Shown: positions 34,826-43,399, counted from the first letter of the stretch. The stretch is DNA of 64,000 bases from Halorubrum sp. DM2 (GCF_901686465.1 NZ_LR594487.1:1733650-1797649); one strand, 5' to 3'. Notes: generated from the sequence alone by a model not told the origin. Translations and numbers: made by a program.

Positions 34826-35404
34826 ATGGACTACTCCCTCGCCGTCGAGAACGGGCCGGAAACGATACCGGGCGGGACCGGACTCCTGCTCGTCCACCCG
34901 AGCATCGGCGAGACCGACCGGATCGACACCGACTTCCTGAAGACCGACACCGACGCGTTCCTCGTCGTCTCCACGCGGACCACCGCGCGCGAGGTCGAAC
35001 AGAAGCTGGAGTACTACGACGTCGACGAGACGAAGGCGACCATCCTCGACACGCTCTCAGTCGAGCGGGGCTACTCGCGACGGGGCTCCGACGACGTCTA
35101 CTACGTCTCCGCGCCCGACGACCTCGACGGCGTCGTCGACCGCGTCGAGCGCTTCCTCACTGAAAACGAGGGGAAGCGGCGCGTCTCGGTCGACTCGCTC
35201 ACCGAGATGGCCTACTACGCCGACGACGACGCGGTGTACGAGGCCGCCGCCGAGATCCTCGACCTCCTCGACGAACACGACGCGGTCGGCATCTTCCACC
35301 TCTCGGAGGAGGTCCACGAGGTCGCCACCCTCGACCGGTTCCGGGAGCTGTTCGACGGCGTCATCGACCTCGACGGCGACGGGAACGTCGTCGTCGACCT
35401 CTAA
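34826..35404 (+). CDS. KaiC/RecA-like haloarchaeal protein without P-loop
   Basis: A 192-aa acidic protein. GTGLLLVHPSIGETDRID occupies the place where a P-loop would lie (about residues 18-35) but GxxxxGK(S/T) is missing. Following strands (AFLVVSTRTTAREVEQKLEY, TILDTLSVERG) and the terminal VIDLDGDGNVVVDL resemble KaiC-like domains. It probably binds no ATP. The box CCGTTAAGTCG is about 30 bp upstream. Function unknown; it precedes a convergent 300-aa gene. Confidence 0.7.
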   Translation: MDYSLAVENGPETIPGGTGLLLVHPSIGETDRIDTDFLKTDTDAFLVVSTRTTAREVEQKLEYYDVDETKATILDTLSVERGYSRRGSDDVYYVSAPDDLDGVVDRVERFLTENEGKRRVSVDSLTEMAYYADDDAVYEAAAEILDLLDEHDAVGIFHLSEEVHEVATLDRFRELFDGVIDLDGDGNVVVDL

Positions 35405-35432
35405 CGGTCGCGTCTGGCCGGGAATTCCCGTT

Positions 35433-36335
35433 TCACTCCTCGTCGACGAGCGCCGCGAACGTCTTCTCCGCCCACGCCACGGCGTAGGCCGCCCCGCGGT
35501 CCCGGTAGGCGGCCGTGTCGAGCGCGCCGTACGGCGCTGGGAGGTCCAGATCGTGTTTGACCGCCGAGCAGGCGTACTCCGTCGCGCTCGGGAAGTCGGT
35601 GTCGCCGCGAGCGACCTCGGTCGAGAGCTCGCCGAGCCGACCCGAGAGCCGGTCGCCCGCGTCCTCCCACGCGTCGAACAGCCGGGGGTACTCCCCGGCC
35701 CACGACGCGAACTCCTCGCGGGTGTGAAGCCCGACCCACGCGTCGAACAGCGCGTTCGCGACCTGGAAGGCGTCGGCCGGGCCGAACCCCGTCGTCGACG
35801 CCCCCGTCTCCGGGTCGGGACGCCGGATCGCCGCGTCGAGGTCGCGGTAGCGCTCGCCGAAGAAGGGGAGGAACGTCTCGGGGAGGCCGGGCGCGTCGCC
35901 GGCGGTCGAGGCGGCGTCGGCAGTCGAAGCGGCGTCGTCGCCGCCGACGGCCCCCGAAGCCGGCTCGCAGCCGATCTGGACCAGTCGCTCGGCGATCAGG
36001 AACGCGAGGAAGTCGTCGGGCGTCCCCTCCGCGCGCCGCTTGACGAGGACGGCTGGCGGGTCGGTCTGGGTCGTCCGAACGACGGTCCCGTCGCCCGGGA
36101 GACCGACCGTGAACGCCGGCCCCGCGTGCTTTCGGAGGAGGTCCGGCACCGCCTCGGGGAGCCACTCGGCGGGGTACGAGGCGGGAACGAGCGCGTCGAC
36201 GAAGAGGCCCAGATCCTCCGCCGCGGCCGGCGGGAGCGTCTCGAAGTCCGTCTCGACGTCGAGGACGGGCGATCCCGGCGCGTACCGGTCGCGGACCGCC
36301 GCGAGGTCGTCGTCGAGCGACCGGGTCGAGAACAT
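35433..36335 (-). CDS. Haloarchaeal conserved protein, 300 aa
   Basis: An acidic soluble protein with no recognised domain. Segments such as FLAFLIAERLVQIGCEP and ADAFQVANALFDAWVGLHTREEFASWAGEYPRLFDAW suggest a mainly helical fold, interrupted by an Ala/Asp/Ser linker (about 128-147). The ATG at 36335 overlaps the stop of a 29-aa membrane microprotein by one base (TGATG), so translation is coupled. Convergent with the KaiC-like gene. Confidence 0.72.
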   Translation of the reverse strand: MFSTRSLDDDLAAVRDRYAPGSPVLDVETDFETLPPAAAEDLGLFVDALVPASYPAEWLPEAVPDLLRKHAGPAFTVGLPGDGTVVRTTQTDPPAVLVKRRAEGTPDDFLAFLIAERLVQIGCEPASGAVGGDDAASTADAASTAGDAPGLPETFLPFFGERYRDLDAAIRRPDPETGASTTGFGPADAFQVANALFDAWVGLHTREEFASWAGEYPRLFDAWEDAGDRLSGRLGELSTEVARGDTDFPSATEYACSAVKHDLDLPAPYGALDTAAYRDRGAAYAVAWAEKTFAALVDEE

Positions 36336-36424
36336 CAGCCGAGGACGTACGAGAGGATGATGAGCACCGAGAGGACGGCCGAGACGCCGACCGTTCCGAC
36401 CACGATCTTCGTTGATTTGGACAT
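36335..36424 (-). CDS. 29-aa membrane microprotein
   Basis: A very short frame from ATG 36424 to a TGA that overlaps the next ATG. It encodes a basic N-terminus (MSKSTK) and one uninterrupted hydrophobic helix (IVVGTVGVSAVLSVLIILSY). TTTTAACG lies about 26 bp before the ATG, where a leaderless promoter should be. Promoter, start, helix and TGATG coupling together make it a likely real gene. It may anchor or regulate the 300-aa partner. Confidence 0.62.
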   Translation of the reverse strand: MSKSTKIVVGTVGVSAVLSVLIILSYVLG

Positions 36425-36516
36425 GCGCGTTTCTGGGTCCGCCGGTCGTTAAAATCAACCGGTCGCCGTCGACCGCGCGGCAGCGACTTTATGTCTTCGG
36501 GCGATAGTGCGACGGT

Positions 36517-36990
36517 ATGCGAGTCCGTGACGCGGTCGAGGCCGACGCGACGGCCCTGGCGTCGATGACGGGGCGGCCGAGCGGCGTCGTCCGCGACATG
36601 ATCCACGACCGCTCGGTGCGCGTCGCGGTGACGGACGAGTCCGGGCAAACGGAAGCCGCGGACGACGGGGGCGGAGAGACAGAAGCCGCGGACGACGACG
36701 AGACCCCCGCGGATTCGGTCGAGGGGTTCGTCGCGTTCGACGTGCGCGACGGGACGGTCCACGTGACGAACTTCGAAGGCGGCCCGGAGGGGATCCGCCG
36801 GCTGTTCGAGGAGCCGGTGGGGTTCGCGGTCCGCGAGGGCATGGCCGTCGAGGCGGTCGTCCCGGTCGACGCGACCGCGACGGCGACCGTCGAGGCGATC
36901 GGGTTCGAGGCGGTCGGTTCCGGGCCGCGGATCGACGGGGCGTCGACGACGCGGTACCGGTTCGATCCGGGCGAGAACGGGGACGAGTGA
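36517..36990 (+). CDS. GNAT-like protein, probably degenerate
   Basis: A 157-aa protein opening MRVRDAVEADATALASM, the usual first strand and helix of GNAT acetyltransferases. An acidic insertion (about 41-68) breaks the fold after strand 2, and the acetyl-CoA pyrophosphate loop (Q/RxxGxG/A) is not visible, so activity is doubtful. The C-terminal half still shows strand-helix pattern (GFVAFDVRDGTVHVTNF, MAVEAVVPVDATAT). The CGACTTTATG box is about 30 bp upstream. Confidence 0.68.
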   Translation: MRVRDAVEADATALASMTGRPSGVVRDMIHDRSVRVAVTDESGQTEAADDGGGETEAADDDETPADSVEGFVAFDVRDGTVHVTNFEGGPEGIRRLFEEPVGFAVREGMAVEAVVPVDATATATVEAIGFEAVGSGPRIDGASTTRYRFDPGENGDE

Positions 36991-37012
36991 ACGGCGCGGC
37001 CGAGCGACCGGG

Positions 37013-38194
37013 TCAGTCGAACCGCTGTTGAACGATTTCGAGCGCCTCCTCGCGGTCGTCCCAGTCGACGAACACTGCGACCGAGGTCGCGCTCGTGATC
37101 AGGTCGATGATGTTGATGCCGGCGTCCGCGATGGGCGCGATGATGTCTTGGATGACGCCCGACTGGTTGGGGAGTTCGCCGCCCGTGACGCGGATCACGG
37201 CGATGGGGTCGGCGACGGTGACCGAGGAGAGCGCCTCGTCGGTGACGACCGACTCGTGGAGCAGGGCCTCGGCGGTCTCGGCGACGTCAACGTCGACGTA
37301 GAAGGTGACCGAGTCCATCCCGGAGGCGACCGCGTCGATGTTGATCTCCTCGGCGCGCAAGGCGTTCGAGAGCTCGGAGAGGATCCCCGGTCGGTTCCGG
37401 ATTGCGCGGCCCGCGATGGTGAGACACGCCAGCGGCTCCTCGCGCATGTCGATCAGGCTCTCGAACTCGCCCTCGATCCGGGTGCCGCCCCGGAGTAAGT
37501 CACCGTGCTGGTAGTGGACGACCCGAACCGCGAGTCCCTCGTCCTTGTACGAGAGCGCGGACGGGGCGACCACCTCCGCGCCCCGGAAGGAGAGGTTCCG
37601 CAGCTCGTCGACGGTGATCTGGCCGACGTTTCGCGCGCCCTCGACCACCCGCGGGTCGCCGGTCATCACGCCCTCGACGTCGGTGACGATCACGACCTCG
37701 TCGGCGTCCATGTAGTTGCCGAGCATGACGGCGGTCGTGTCCGAGCCGCCGCGACCGAGCGTGGTGACGTTACCGTCGTGGTCCTCGGCGAGGAACCCGG
37801 TAATGATCGGGACGACGCCGTCGAGCCGCGCCGCGATCTTCTGGGCCCGCCGCTTCGTCTCCGCGACGTCGACCTCGCCGCGCTCGTCCGTGATAACGGG
37901 CCAATCCGGGTGTCCCGGTTCGAGGAAGACCGCCTCGACGTCCCGGACCGAGAGGGCGGCCTTCAGCATCCGCACGCTGGTGCGCTCGCCCATCGAGACG
38001 ATCTCCGCGCGGTCGGCGTCGTCCGTCTCGAAGGTGATGTCGTCGAGGAGTTCGTCGGTGGTCGACCCCATCGCGCTGGCGACGACCGCGATCTCGTGAC
38101 CGGCCGCGACGGCGCTCGCGACCGAGTCGGCCGCGCGCTCGATCCGGTCGCCGCTGCCGAGGCTCGTGCCGCCGAACTTCGCGATTACGCGCAT
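37013..38194 (-). CDS. lysC: Aspartate kinase
   Basis: Phosphorylates aspartate, the entry to lysine, methionine and threonine synthesis; thrC in this window ends the threonine branch. The 393-aa protein has the KFGGTS nucleotide motif at residues 6-11, SMGERTS (about 87), TLGRGGSDTTA (about 145) and two C-terminal ACT domains (about 255-320 and 330-392) for feedback control. The start may use a Shine-Dalgarno (GAGGT about 8 nt upstream), unlike most genes here. A 16-bp palindrome GGCCGGAATTCCGGCC (38280-38295) in the 267-bp upstream gap could end arvABC transcription. Confidence 0.95.
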   Translation of the reverse strand: MRVIAKFGGTSLGSGDRIERAADSVASAVAAGHEIAVVASAMGSTTDELLDDITFETDDADRAEIVSMGERTSVRMLKAALSVRDVEAVFLEPGHPDWPVITDERGEVDVAETKRRAQKIAARLDGVVPIITGFLAEDHDGNVTTLGRGGSDTTAVMLGNYMDADEVVIVTDVEGVMTGDPRVVEGARNVGQITVDELRNLSFRGAEVVAPSALSYKDEGLAVRVVHYQHGDLLRGGTRIEGEFESLIDMREEPLACLTIAGRAIRNRPGILSELSNALRAEEINIDAVASGMDSVTFYVDVDVAETAEALLHESVVTDEALSSVTVADPIAVIRVTGGELPNQSGVIQDIIAPIADAGINIIDLITSATSVAVFVDWDDREEALEIVQQRFD

Positions 38195-38279
38195 ACGGAT
38201 ACCTCGTCGGAGGCCCGGAGCGGTCCGGATCCGGTCGGCGGTCGCGGGCGGGTGAGCGAGACGGAACGGGCCGACCCGA

Positions 38280-38295
38280 GGCCGGAATTCCGGCC
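38280..38295. terminator. 16-bp perfect palindrome between arvC and lysC
   Basis: GGCCGGAATTCCGGCC is a perfect palindrome in an otherwise featureless 267-bp gap. It is not followed by a T run. It may be a terminator-like hairpin for arvABC or a protein site; neither is shown. Confidence 0.3.
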
Positions 38296-38461
38296 CGGTC
38301 GGCGGAAGCGATCGGTAAACATGCGACTCCGTAGCGGAGGAAGCCGGATAACAGTATCCTCTTCGACAAGGGTCGCCCGAAGCGGCACGTCGTCCGAGGC
38401 GGCGCTAACTACGGACCGAGGCGGCGCTGACGAGCGATCGAGACTGGAGCAGGCCGGGAGA

Positions 38462-39121
38462 TCACTCGTCTTGGATGCCCCACGCGTCGGGCATCTCGAT
38501 GACGTACCGGCCGTCCTCCTGAAGGGAGATGATGTACTCCTGTCTGTCGTACAGCTCCATCAGGTTGAGCTCGTACTGCCCGGGGCTGACGATGCGGATG
38601 CTCTCGAACTGGTCGTTGAGCTCGTCGCGGAGGGCGTCGATGCCGGACTGCGGCTCCTCGTCGGCGGGCGGCGTCTCCGCGCCCTCGACCTCGCGGCTGG
38701 CGCGGTCGAGTTCGTCCGGCGAGACTACCTCGGAGCGCGCGCTCGCCTGCGCGGTGTCCTCGTCGCTCCGGTCCGCGATCTGCTCCGTGCCGTCGGTTTC
38801 GGGCGAGGGGTCGTCGCTCGCGGCGTCGTCGGGTCGCGTCGCGTCCGCGGATTCGCCCGACGCCGGATCGGTGTGACCCTCGCTCGGCGTCTGATCGGCG
38901 GCGTGCTCGTCCGGCGTCGACGCCGCGCCGTCCTCGGGAGCCGGTGGGGACGGGTCGGCGGTCGCGCCGGCGGAGCCGGCGTCGTCGCCCGCGGTCGGGT
39001 CCTCCGTCGCGCCGGCGGGCTTGAACTGGAACTTGTTCCCGCCGCAGTCGGGACACCCCGAGAGCATCTCCTTGGAGCCGTCGGGGAACGTCCGCCCGCA
39101 GGTGGTACACTGGTGGGGCAT
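38462..39121 (-). CDS. arvC: ArvC/OapC-family zinc-ribbon protein
   Basis: A 219-aa protein: an N-terminal zinc ribbon (CTTCGRTF at 5, CPDCGG at 23), an acidic disordered linker (about 38-145), and a C-terminal domain (QFESIRIVSPGQYELNLMELYDRQEYIISLQEDGRYVIEMP). It is the third gene of the arvA-arvB-arvC unit (earlier name oapABC, origin-associated). From memory, the set is reported as required for extracellular vesicle formation in Haloferax volcanii. It begins immediately after the arvB stop. Confidence 0.88.
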   Translation of the reverse strand: MPHQCTTCGRTFPDGSKEMLSGCPDCGGNKFQFKPAGATEDPTAGDDAGSAGATADPSPPAPEDGAASTPDEHAADQTPSEGHTDPASGESADATRPDDAASDDPSPETDGTEQIADRSDEDTAQASARSEVVSPDELDRASREVEGAETPPADEEPQSGIDALRDELNDQFESIRIVSPGQYELNLMELYDRQEYIISLQEDGRYVIEMPDAWGIQDE

Positions 39122-39532
39122 CTACTTGCGGGAGACGAGCGTGCTGATGAGGTTCTCGTCTTTGTGCAGCGTCTCGATCCGGTTCGCCGGGCCGATCACG
39201 GTGAGCTTCTGGGTGGACTCGCGGCCCATCAGTTTGTCGAGGAAGCTCTGGTCGCCGGCCTCGGCCTTCGGGTACGTCTCGATCTCGATGCCGGTGAAGT
39301 CGTCGGGGCTGATCTCGGTCATCGTCACCTCGATGAGCTTCGACTCCTCGTCCGGGGAGAGCCCCTCTTCGAGGATGACGATGTTGCCGTCGCGGACGCC
39401 GTCGAGGATGAGCCGGATCTTCTCCATGCCCGTGAGTCCCTCCATCCGCGCGCCGCTTATCATGTCGATCCGGACGCCGTCGTCGTCCGGATCGTCGTCC
39501 GCGGCGTCGACGTTGGCTTTCGGCCCGGGCAT
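39122..39532 (-). CDS. arvB: ArvB/OapB-family protein (DUF2073)
   Basis: A 136-aa protein with the DUF2073 pattern: RIDMISGARMEGLTGMEKIRLILD (cut here to the key region, about residues 20-43), GLSPDEESKLIEVTM and the C-terminal IETLHKDENLISTLVSRK. Its ATG shares one base with the arvA stop (TGATG), so the two proteins are made together. Role as a partner of the ArvA GTPase is known for the system, its biochemical activity is not. Confidence 0.88.
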   Translation of the reverse strand: MPGPKANVDAADDDPDDDGVRIDMISGARMEGLTGMEKIRLILDGVRDGNIVILEEGLSPDEESKLIEVTMTEISPDDFTGIEIETYPKAEAGDQSFLDKLMGRESTQKLTVIGPANRIETLHKDENLISTLVSRK

Positions 39533-40173
39533 CAGCCGAAGTACTCCGCTATCTTGGTGTACACTTCGTCCATGTTGTCGCCCTCCAGCGCGGACAGCGG
39601 GATCGTCTCGTGTTGGGGGAAGGCGTTCGCGATCTGCTGGACGTCCGACCCCGGCAGGTCCGTCTTGTTGGCGAGGATCAGCGCCGGGAGGTCCTGCGAC
39701 TCGATGATCCCTATCAGCATCGTGTTCACCTGCGTGAACGGGTCCGTCGTCGAGTCGAGCACGTAGATGACGCCGTCGACGTCCTCGCGGAGCCAGTGCA
39801 TCGCCTCCGCGACGCCCTCGGTCGCCTCGCGCGACCGGCGGACGGCGTCGTCCTTCTCCATGTCGTGATCGAGGAACTCCTTGTAGTCGACCTTCGTCGT
39901 CACCCCGGGGGTGTCCACGATGTCGATGGTGACCGTCCGCCCGTTACGTTCGATCTCGACGCCCTCCTTCCGGCGCGCGCGCCGGGTTTCGTGAGGGATG
40001 TGGCTCTCGGGGCCGACGGCGTCACCCGTCCAGTCGCGTGCGATCCGGTTTGCGAGGGTCGTTTTGCCGGCGTTCGGCGGTCCGTAGATCCCGATCCGCT
40101 TGGGCTCGTCGGCCGCGAACAGGCCGTCCGTGACCCGCGATATGCTGTCTCTGAGATTCGTGAGCAGTCCCAT
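39532..40173 (-). CDS. arvA: ArvA/OapA Era-like small GTPase
   Basis: A 213-aa GTPase with G1 GPPNAGKTT (about residues 31-39), G3 DTPG (about 86-89), G4 NKTD (about 169-172) and a Ser-Ala G5-like region. The N-terminal MGLLTNLRDSISRV is amphipathic and could touch membrane. The ATG at 40173 is preferred; the frame extends twelve codons further. From memory, its Haloferax homologue is the vesiculation GTPase ArvA. Genes A, B, C are contiguous and translationally linked. The 252-bp gap upstream shows no gene. Confidence 0.9.
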   Translation of the reverse strand: MGLLTNLRDSISRVTDGLFAADEPKRIGIYGPPNAGKTTLANRIARDWTGDAVGPESHIPHETRRARRKEGVEIERNGRTVTIDIVDTPGVTTKVDYKEFLDHDMEKDDAVRRSREATEGVAEAMHWLREDVDGVIYVLDSTTDPFTQVNTMLIGIIESQDLPALILANKTDLPGSDVQQIANAFPQHETIPLSALEGDNMDEVYTKIAEYFG

Positions 40174-40425
40174 CTTGACCTCCAGTCCGTGTGTGGTTTT
40201 CCCGAACACCGCGTTCGTCGGTCTCGACGGCGCTCACTCCGAGCGCTCGACGCCCGTTCGGGGAATTACGGTACGCTCCTCGCCGCGGTCACTTAAGAAC
40301 TGCGTCAGACACCGCCGATCCGGGGCGTCGACGCCGGACGAACCCGAAATTCGGGGATCGGACCGGAGTATTATCAGGAAGCGGAAACGATCGGCGGGGC
40401 GTCGCGTTTCAGCGCGGGAACGACA

Positions 40426-40884
40426 TCATTCCCCGTCGCCGTCTGTCTCCTCGGCGCGCTCGATCTCTTCGTCGCGCTCGCTTGCCGCGCCGAGGAAGAC
40501 GATCGCGCCGCCGAGCAGCGCGAGGTTCTTCAGGAAGTTGATTTTGTTGCCGTGACGCTCTTCCCCCTCCATCGTCCAGAAGTCGTGGATCGCCGGCGTC
40601 GTCCCGAGGAAGAAGACGACGAGCGCACCCGCCGCGGCACGGGGAAGCCGCCAGAGGACGACACCGACGTTCGCGACCAGCAGCATCCCGGTGACGAACG
40701 GGACCATGACCTCCGGCATCGGGACGCCCTTCTCCTCCGCGACCGCGACGCGCTTGTCGTTGTTCTTGAAGCCGTCGACGGCCATGTACGCGAGGACGCC
40801 GCCGTACAGCGACCGACCGAGCAGCGAGGGTGCGTCGCGGCCGGCGGCGTCGGCCTCCGGCTCCGAGGTGGATTCGTCCGCCAT
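40426..40884 (-). CDS. DoxX-family membrane protein
   Basis: A 152-aa protein with four hydrophobic segments and the DoxX pattern (SLYGGVLAYMAVDGFKN, MPEVMVPFVTGMLLVANVGVVLWRLP, HDFWTMEG, NFLKNLALLGGAIVFLG). DoxX proteins take part in quinone-linked redox chemistry or redox-stress responses. It starts directly after the stop of the BNR-repeat gene, so both belong to the operon whose promoter carries the TTTAC-N6-GTAAA operator at 42015. Confidence 0.88.
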   Translation of the reverse strand: MADESTSEPEADAAGRDAPSLLGRSLYGGVLAYMAVDGFKNNDKRVAVAEEKGVPMPEVMVPFVTGMLLVANVGVVLWRLPRAAAGALVVFFLGTTPAIHDFWTMEGEERHGNKINFLKNLALLGGAIVFLGAASERDEEIERAEETDGDGE

Positions 40885-41985
40885 TCAGACCACCTCGATC
40901 CGGCTGACGTTCGCGTCGACGCGGCCGACCGTCTCGTAGGTCGGGTCGCCGTCACCTTCGCCGCCGTCACCCTCGTCGCTCTCGTCGTCGACGCCCTCAC
41001 CATCGACGCGGCGCATGATCCGCCCCTCCACGTCGTCGCGCTCGTCGGGCACGTCGAAGAGGCCGGAGCCGCATAGCACGTCGCCGTCGTGGACCGCCCA
41101 CGTCTCGATTATCTCGTGGGGTTCGCCGGGGAACGAGACGCGCTCGAAGTCGCGGCCGAAGTTCGTCGACTCGAACAGGGCGACCTCGTGGTCGTCGTTC
41201 ACCCACGCCGGCGGGGCCTCCTCGCCGCCGCAGAAGATCACCCGGCCGTCGTGGACGAACACCCGGCGGATGTACGAGAAATCGCTGCCGACGTCGAGTC
41301 GATCCCACGACTCGCCGGCGTCGGTCGTCCGCCAGAGACCGCCCTCGCCGACCGCGTGGCCGAGGCCGAGGTTTTCGAGGTCGTGGTCGAGGTAGCCGGT
41401 CGCCGCGAGCCACACGTCCTCCGAGATCGGGAGGACCTGATGGACGTCGTCGACGATGGCGTCGCGGTGGTCGGTCCACGTCCGCCCGCCGTCGCGGCTG
41501 ACGTGGATCCCGCCCGCCTCGACGCCGGCGATCAGGGTGTCGGGGCGGCCGGGGACCGTTTCGAGCGCGCGAAGGCGCGCGTAGTGCGGGTCGATCGGCG
41601 ACTCCCAGTGACCGCGCGAGGGGAGTTCGCGGAACCCCTTCTGTTCGGTCCACGTCTCCCCGCCGTCGACCGAGCGGAAGATGTACGGATCGTTGGTCCC
41701 GGCGTACAGCGCGCCGTCGGCCGTCGCGAGGATCGACCACACCTGGCTTTGGCCCGCGTGCCAGAAGCGGTCGCCGAGGGGGACTTCGAGGTCGGTCCAC
41801 GTCTCCCCGCCGTCGAGCGAGCGGTACGCGCCCGTCGACGAGGCAACGAACACGCCCTCGGTGTGGTCCCACGACTTCACGGCGGTGACGACCCCGCAGT
41901 CGAGGACGGGGTCGAGTTCGTCGCGCTCGAAGGGGACGTCGTCCGCTCGGTACAGTCCGGAGTCTGTCCCGATCAACAGTGTCAT
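40885..41985 (-). CDS. BNR/Asp-box beta-propeller protein
   Basis: A 366-aa cytosolic propeller. Asp-box repeats (SxDxGxTW) recur: SLDGGETWTDL, SVDGGETWTEQ, SRDGGRTWTDH, TTDAGESWDRL and STNFGRDFERV, at about 45-55 residue spacing. It lacks a signal peptide and the sialidase Arg triad is not evident, so it is probably a binding protein or lactonase-like enzyme rather than a sialidase. TTTATTATG lies about 20-28 bp before the ATG, directly beside the 42015-42034 operator. Divergent from a TatD-like hydrolase. Confidence 0.85.
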   Translation of the reverse strand: MTLLIGTDSGLYRADDVPFERDELDPVLDCGVVTAVKSWDHTEGVFVASSTGAYRSLDGGETWTDLEVPLGDRFWHAGQSQVWSILATADGALYAGTNDPYIFRSVDGGETWTEQKGFRELPSRGHWESPIDPHYARLRALETVPGRPDTLIAGVEAGGIHVSRDGGRTWTDHRDAIVDDVHQVLPISEDVWLAATGYLDHDLENLGLGHAVGEGGLWRTTDAGESWDRLDVGSDFSYIRRVFVHDGRVIFCGGEEAPPAWVNDDHEVALFESTNFGRDFERVSFPGEPHEIIETWAVHDGDVLCGSGLFDVPDERDDVEGRIMRRVDGEGVDDESDEGDGGEGDGDPTYETVGRVDANVSRIEVV

Positions 41986-42014
41986 ATCCGTGTGTCAGCC
42001 GGGCGCATAATAAA

Positions 42015-42034
42015 GTTTTACCAACCTGTAAAAC
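42015..42034. promoter_or_regulatory. TetR-type operator, site A
   Basis: GTTTTAC-N6-GTAAAAC, with perfect 7-bp inverted arms (42015-42021 and 42028-42034). It lies between the divergent BNR-repeat and TatD-like genes and touches both probable TATA boxes. The same arms recur at 45764 and 49476 in this gene cluster. Confidence 0.72.
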
Positions 42035-42064
42035 GCTAAGTGGCCGGGCTACGACGGGGCGACC

Positions 42065-43072
42065 ATGTCCGCGCCGCAGCCCACGGTCCGTCCGACCGAC
42101 GCCGCGTTCCTCGACGAATCGGACCCCGAACTCCCCACGGAGCTGCTGAACGTTCCGTGGATCGACCCGCACAACCACGCGCACACGCTCTCGTGGGAGG
42201 ACCGGGAGCGGTACGCGCTCTCGGGCTGCCGGTCGATGGTGATGGTGTCGTCGGGGTACCACTGGACCCCCTACAAGCCCGTCGAGGCGAGCGACATCCG
42301 CTTCCTGTGGGACGACGCGGTCAACCGCCGGCGGGCCATCGAGCGCAACCACTTCTTCGAGGCGAAGCTGAGCCTCGGCGTCCACACCGGGGTCCGGATC
42401 GAGAACCCCGACGAGCTGCTGGCCGCGATGGGCGACTACTGCGCGCTCGACGAGGTCGTCGCCGTCGGCGAAACGGGCGTGACCCCGAGCCAGCACGTCG
42501 AGCGCTGGGACGTCGACGAACAGCAGGCGGTCGTCCAAGCGCAGATGGAGCTCGCCGCCGACCACGACCTCCCCGTCCTGCTCCACACGCCGAACACGTC
42601 GACGGAGTCGAAACGTGAGTACCGCGACGACCTCGGCGTCACCCCCGGCTACGAGAAGAACGCCGGACTGGGAACGGAGCCGGTCCTCGACGGGGAGAAC
42701 CCGGCGCTCGAAGCCGTGAAACGCGACATCGAGGCCGCGGGCGACGCCGGACTCGACGAGGAGCATGTGGTCGCCTCGCACGCGGACGCGAACAACACCG
42801 CGTACCTCATGGCAGAGACCGACTGCTACCTGAGCTACACCATCGGTCACTCGTGGCTCGTCGGCGTCGACGCCGCCGACGTGGCGAACGCCATCGACGA
42901 GTACGGCCCAAAGCGGATCATGATCGACACCGACACCGCGAACGTGCTGCGGACCGACCCGTACGCGGTCAAACGGGCAATCTTCGAGCTGTACCGGTAC
43001 GGAATCGACGTCGACGACATTCGGACCGTCGTCTACGAGAACCCGCGCGACGTGTTCGGACTGGCCGAATAA
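42065..43072 (+). CDS. TatD-like metal-dependent hydrolase
   Basis: A 335-aa amidohydrolase-fold protein of the TatD type. Metal ligands can be placed: HNHAH (about residues 37-41), the Glu in VGETGV (about 138), the His in LLHTPN (about 180), VASHAD (about 236) and the Asp in MIDTDTAN (about 287). TatD proteins are nucleases, but this one has a longer N-terminus and sits in a catabolic-type cluster, so a small-molecule hydrolase is equally possible. Its promoter shares operator site A. The gene ends just before repeat copy 4. Confidence 0.83.
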   Translation: MSAPQPTVRPTDAAFLDESDPELPTELLNVPWIDPHNHAHTLSWEDRERYALSGCRSMVMVSSGYHWTPYKPVEASDIRFLWDDAVNRRRAIERNHFFEAKLSLGVHTGVRIENPDELLAAMGDYCALDEVVAVGETGVTPSQHVERWDVDEQQAVVQAQMELAADHDLPVLLHTPNTSTESKREYRDDLGVTPGYEKNAGLGTEPVLDGENPALEAVKRDIEAAGDAGLDEEHVVASHADANNTAYLMAETDCYLSYTIGHSWLVGVDAADVANAIDEYGPKRIMIDTDTANVLRTDPYAVKRAIFELYRYGIDVDDIRTVVYENPRDVFGLAE

Positions 43073-43083
43073 GCGACCCGCGG

Positions 43084-43399
43084 TGCGGTGGCGCGCGCCT
43101 GCGAGCGGTCGCCCCCGGCGACCGCGAAGCAGCGTCGCGCGAGGGAGTCGCTGGCGGTCGAGCGAAGCGACGACCGCCAGCGACGAGGCTGGGGAGGCGT
43201 GAGGCTGTGCGGTGCGGGGCGGGACTCGAAGGGGCGGCCGTGAAGCGGTCAGAGGCGACGCAAGCACCGAGGAACGAGCAACGCGAGTGACGAGGAGCGC
43301 AGCGAGCGTCTGACCGCTTCACGGCCGGGGCTTCGGTGGTCTCAGTCACCGAGTTCGGAATCTCGTACCGAGCGGCTGGGGCTTCGGCGGTCTCGGTCG
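43084..43399 (+). repeat. Structured intergenic repeat element, copy 4
   Basis: Lies between two convergent genes. Stem 1: GCGGTCGCC/GGCGACCGC (43105-43113 with 43117-43125). Stem 2: perfect 14-bp arms (43147-43160 with 43171-43184, 10-nt loop). Stem 3: perfect 19-bp arms (43235-43253 with 43309-43327). The first closing motif GGGGCTTCGGTGGT is at 43327-43340. A tail resembling that of copies 1 and 3 follows and ends in a second GGGGCTTCGGCGGT (43378-43391). It has the longest stem 2 of the four copies. Confidence 0.9.
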
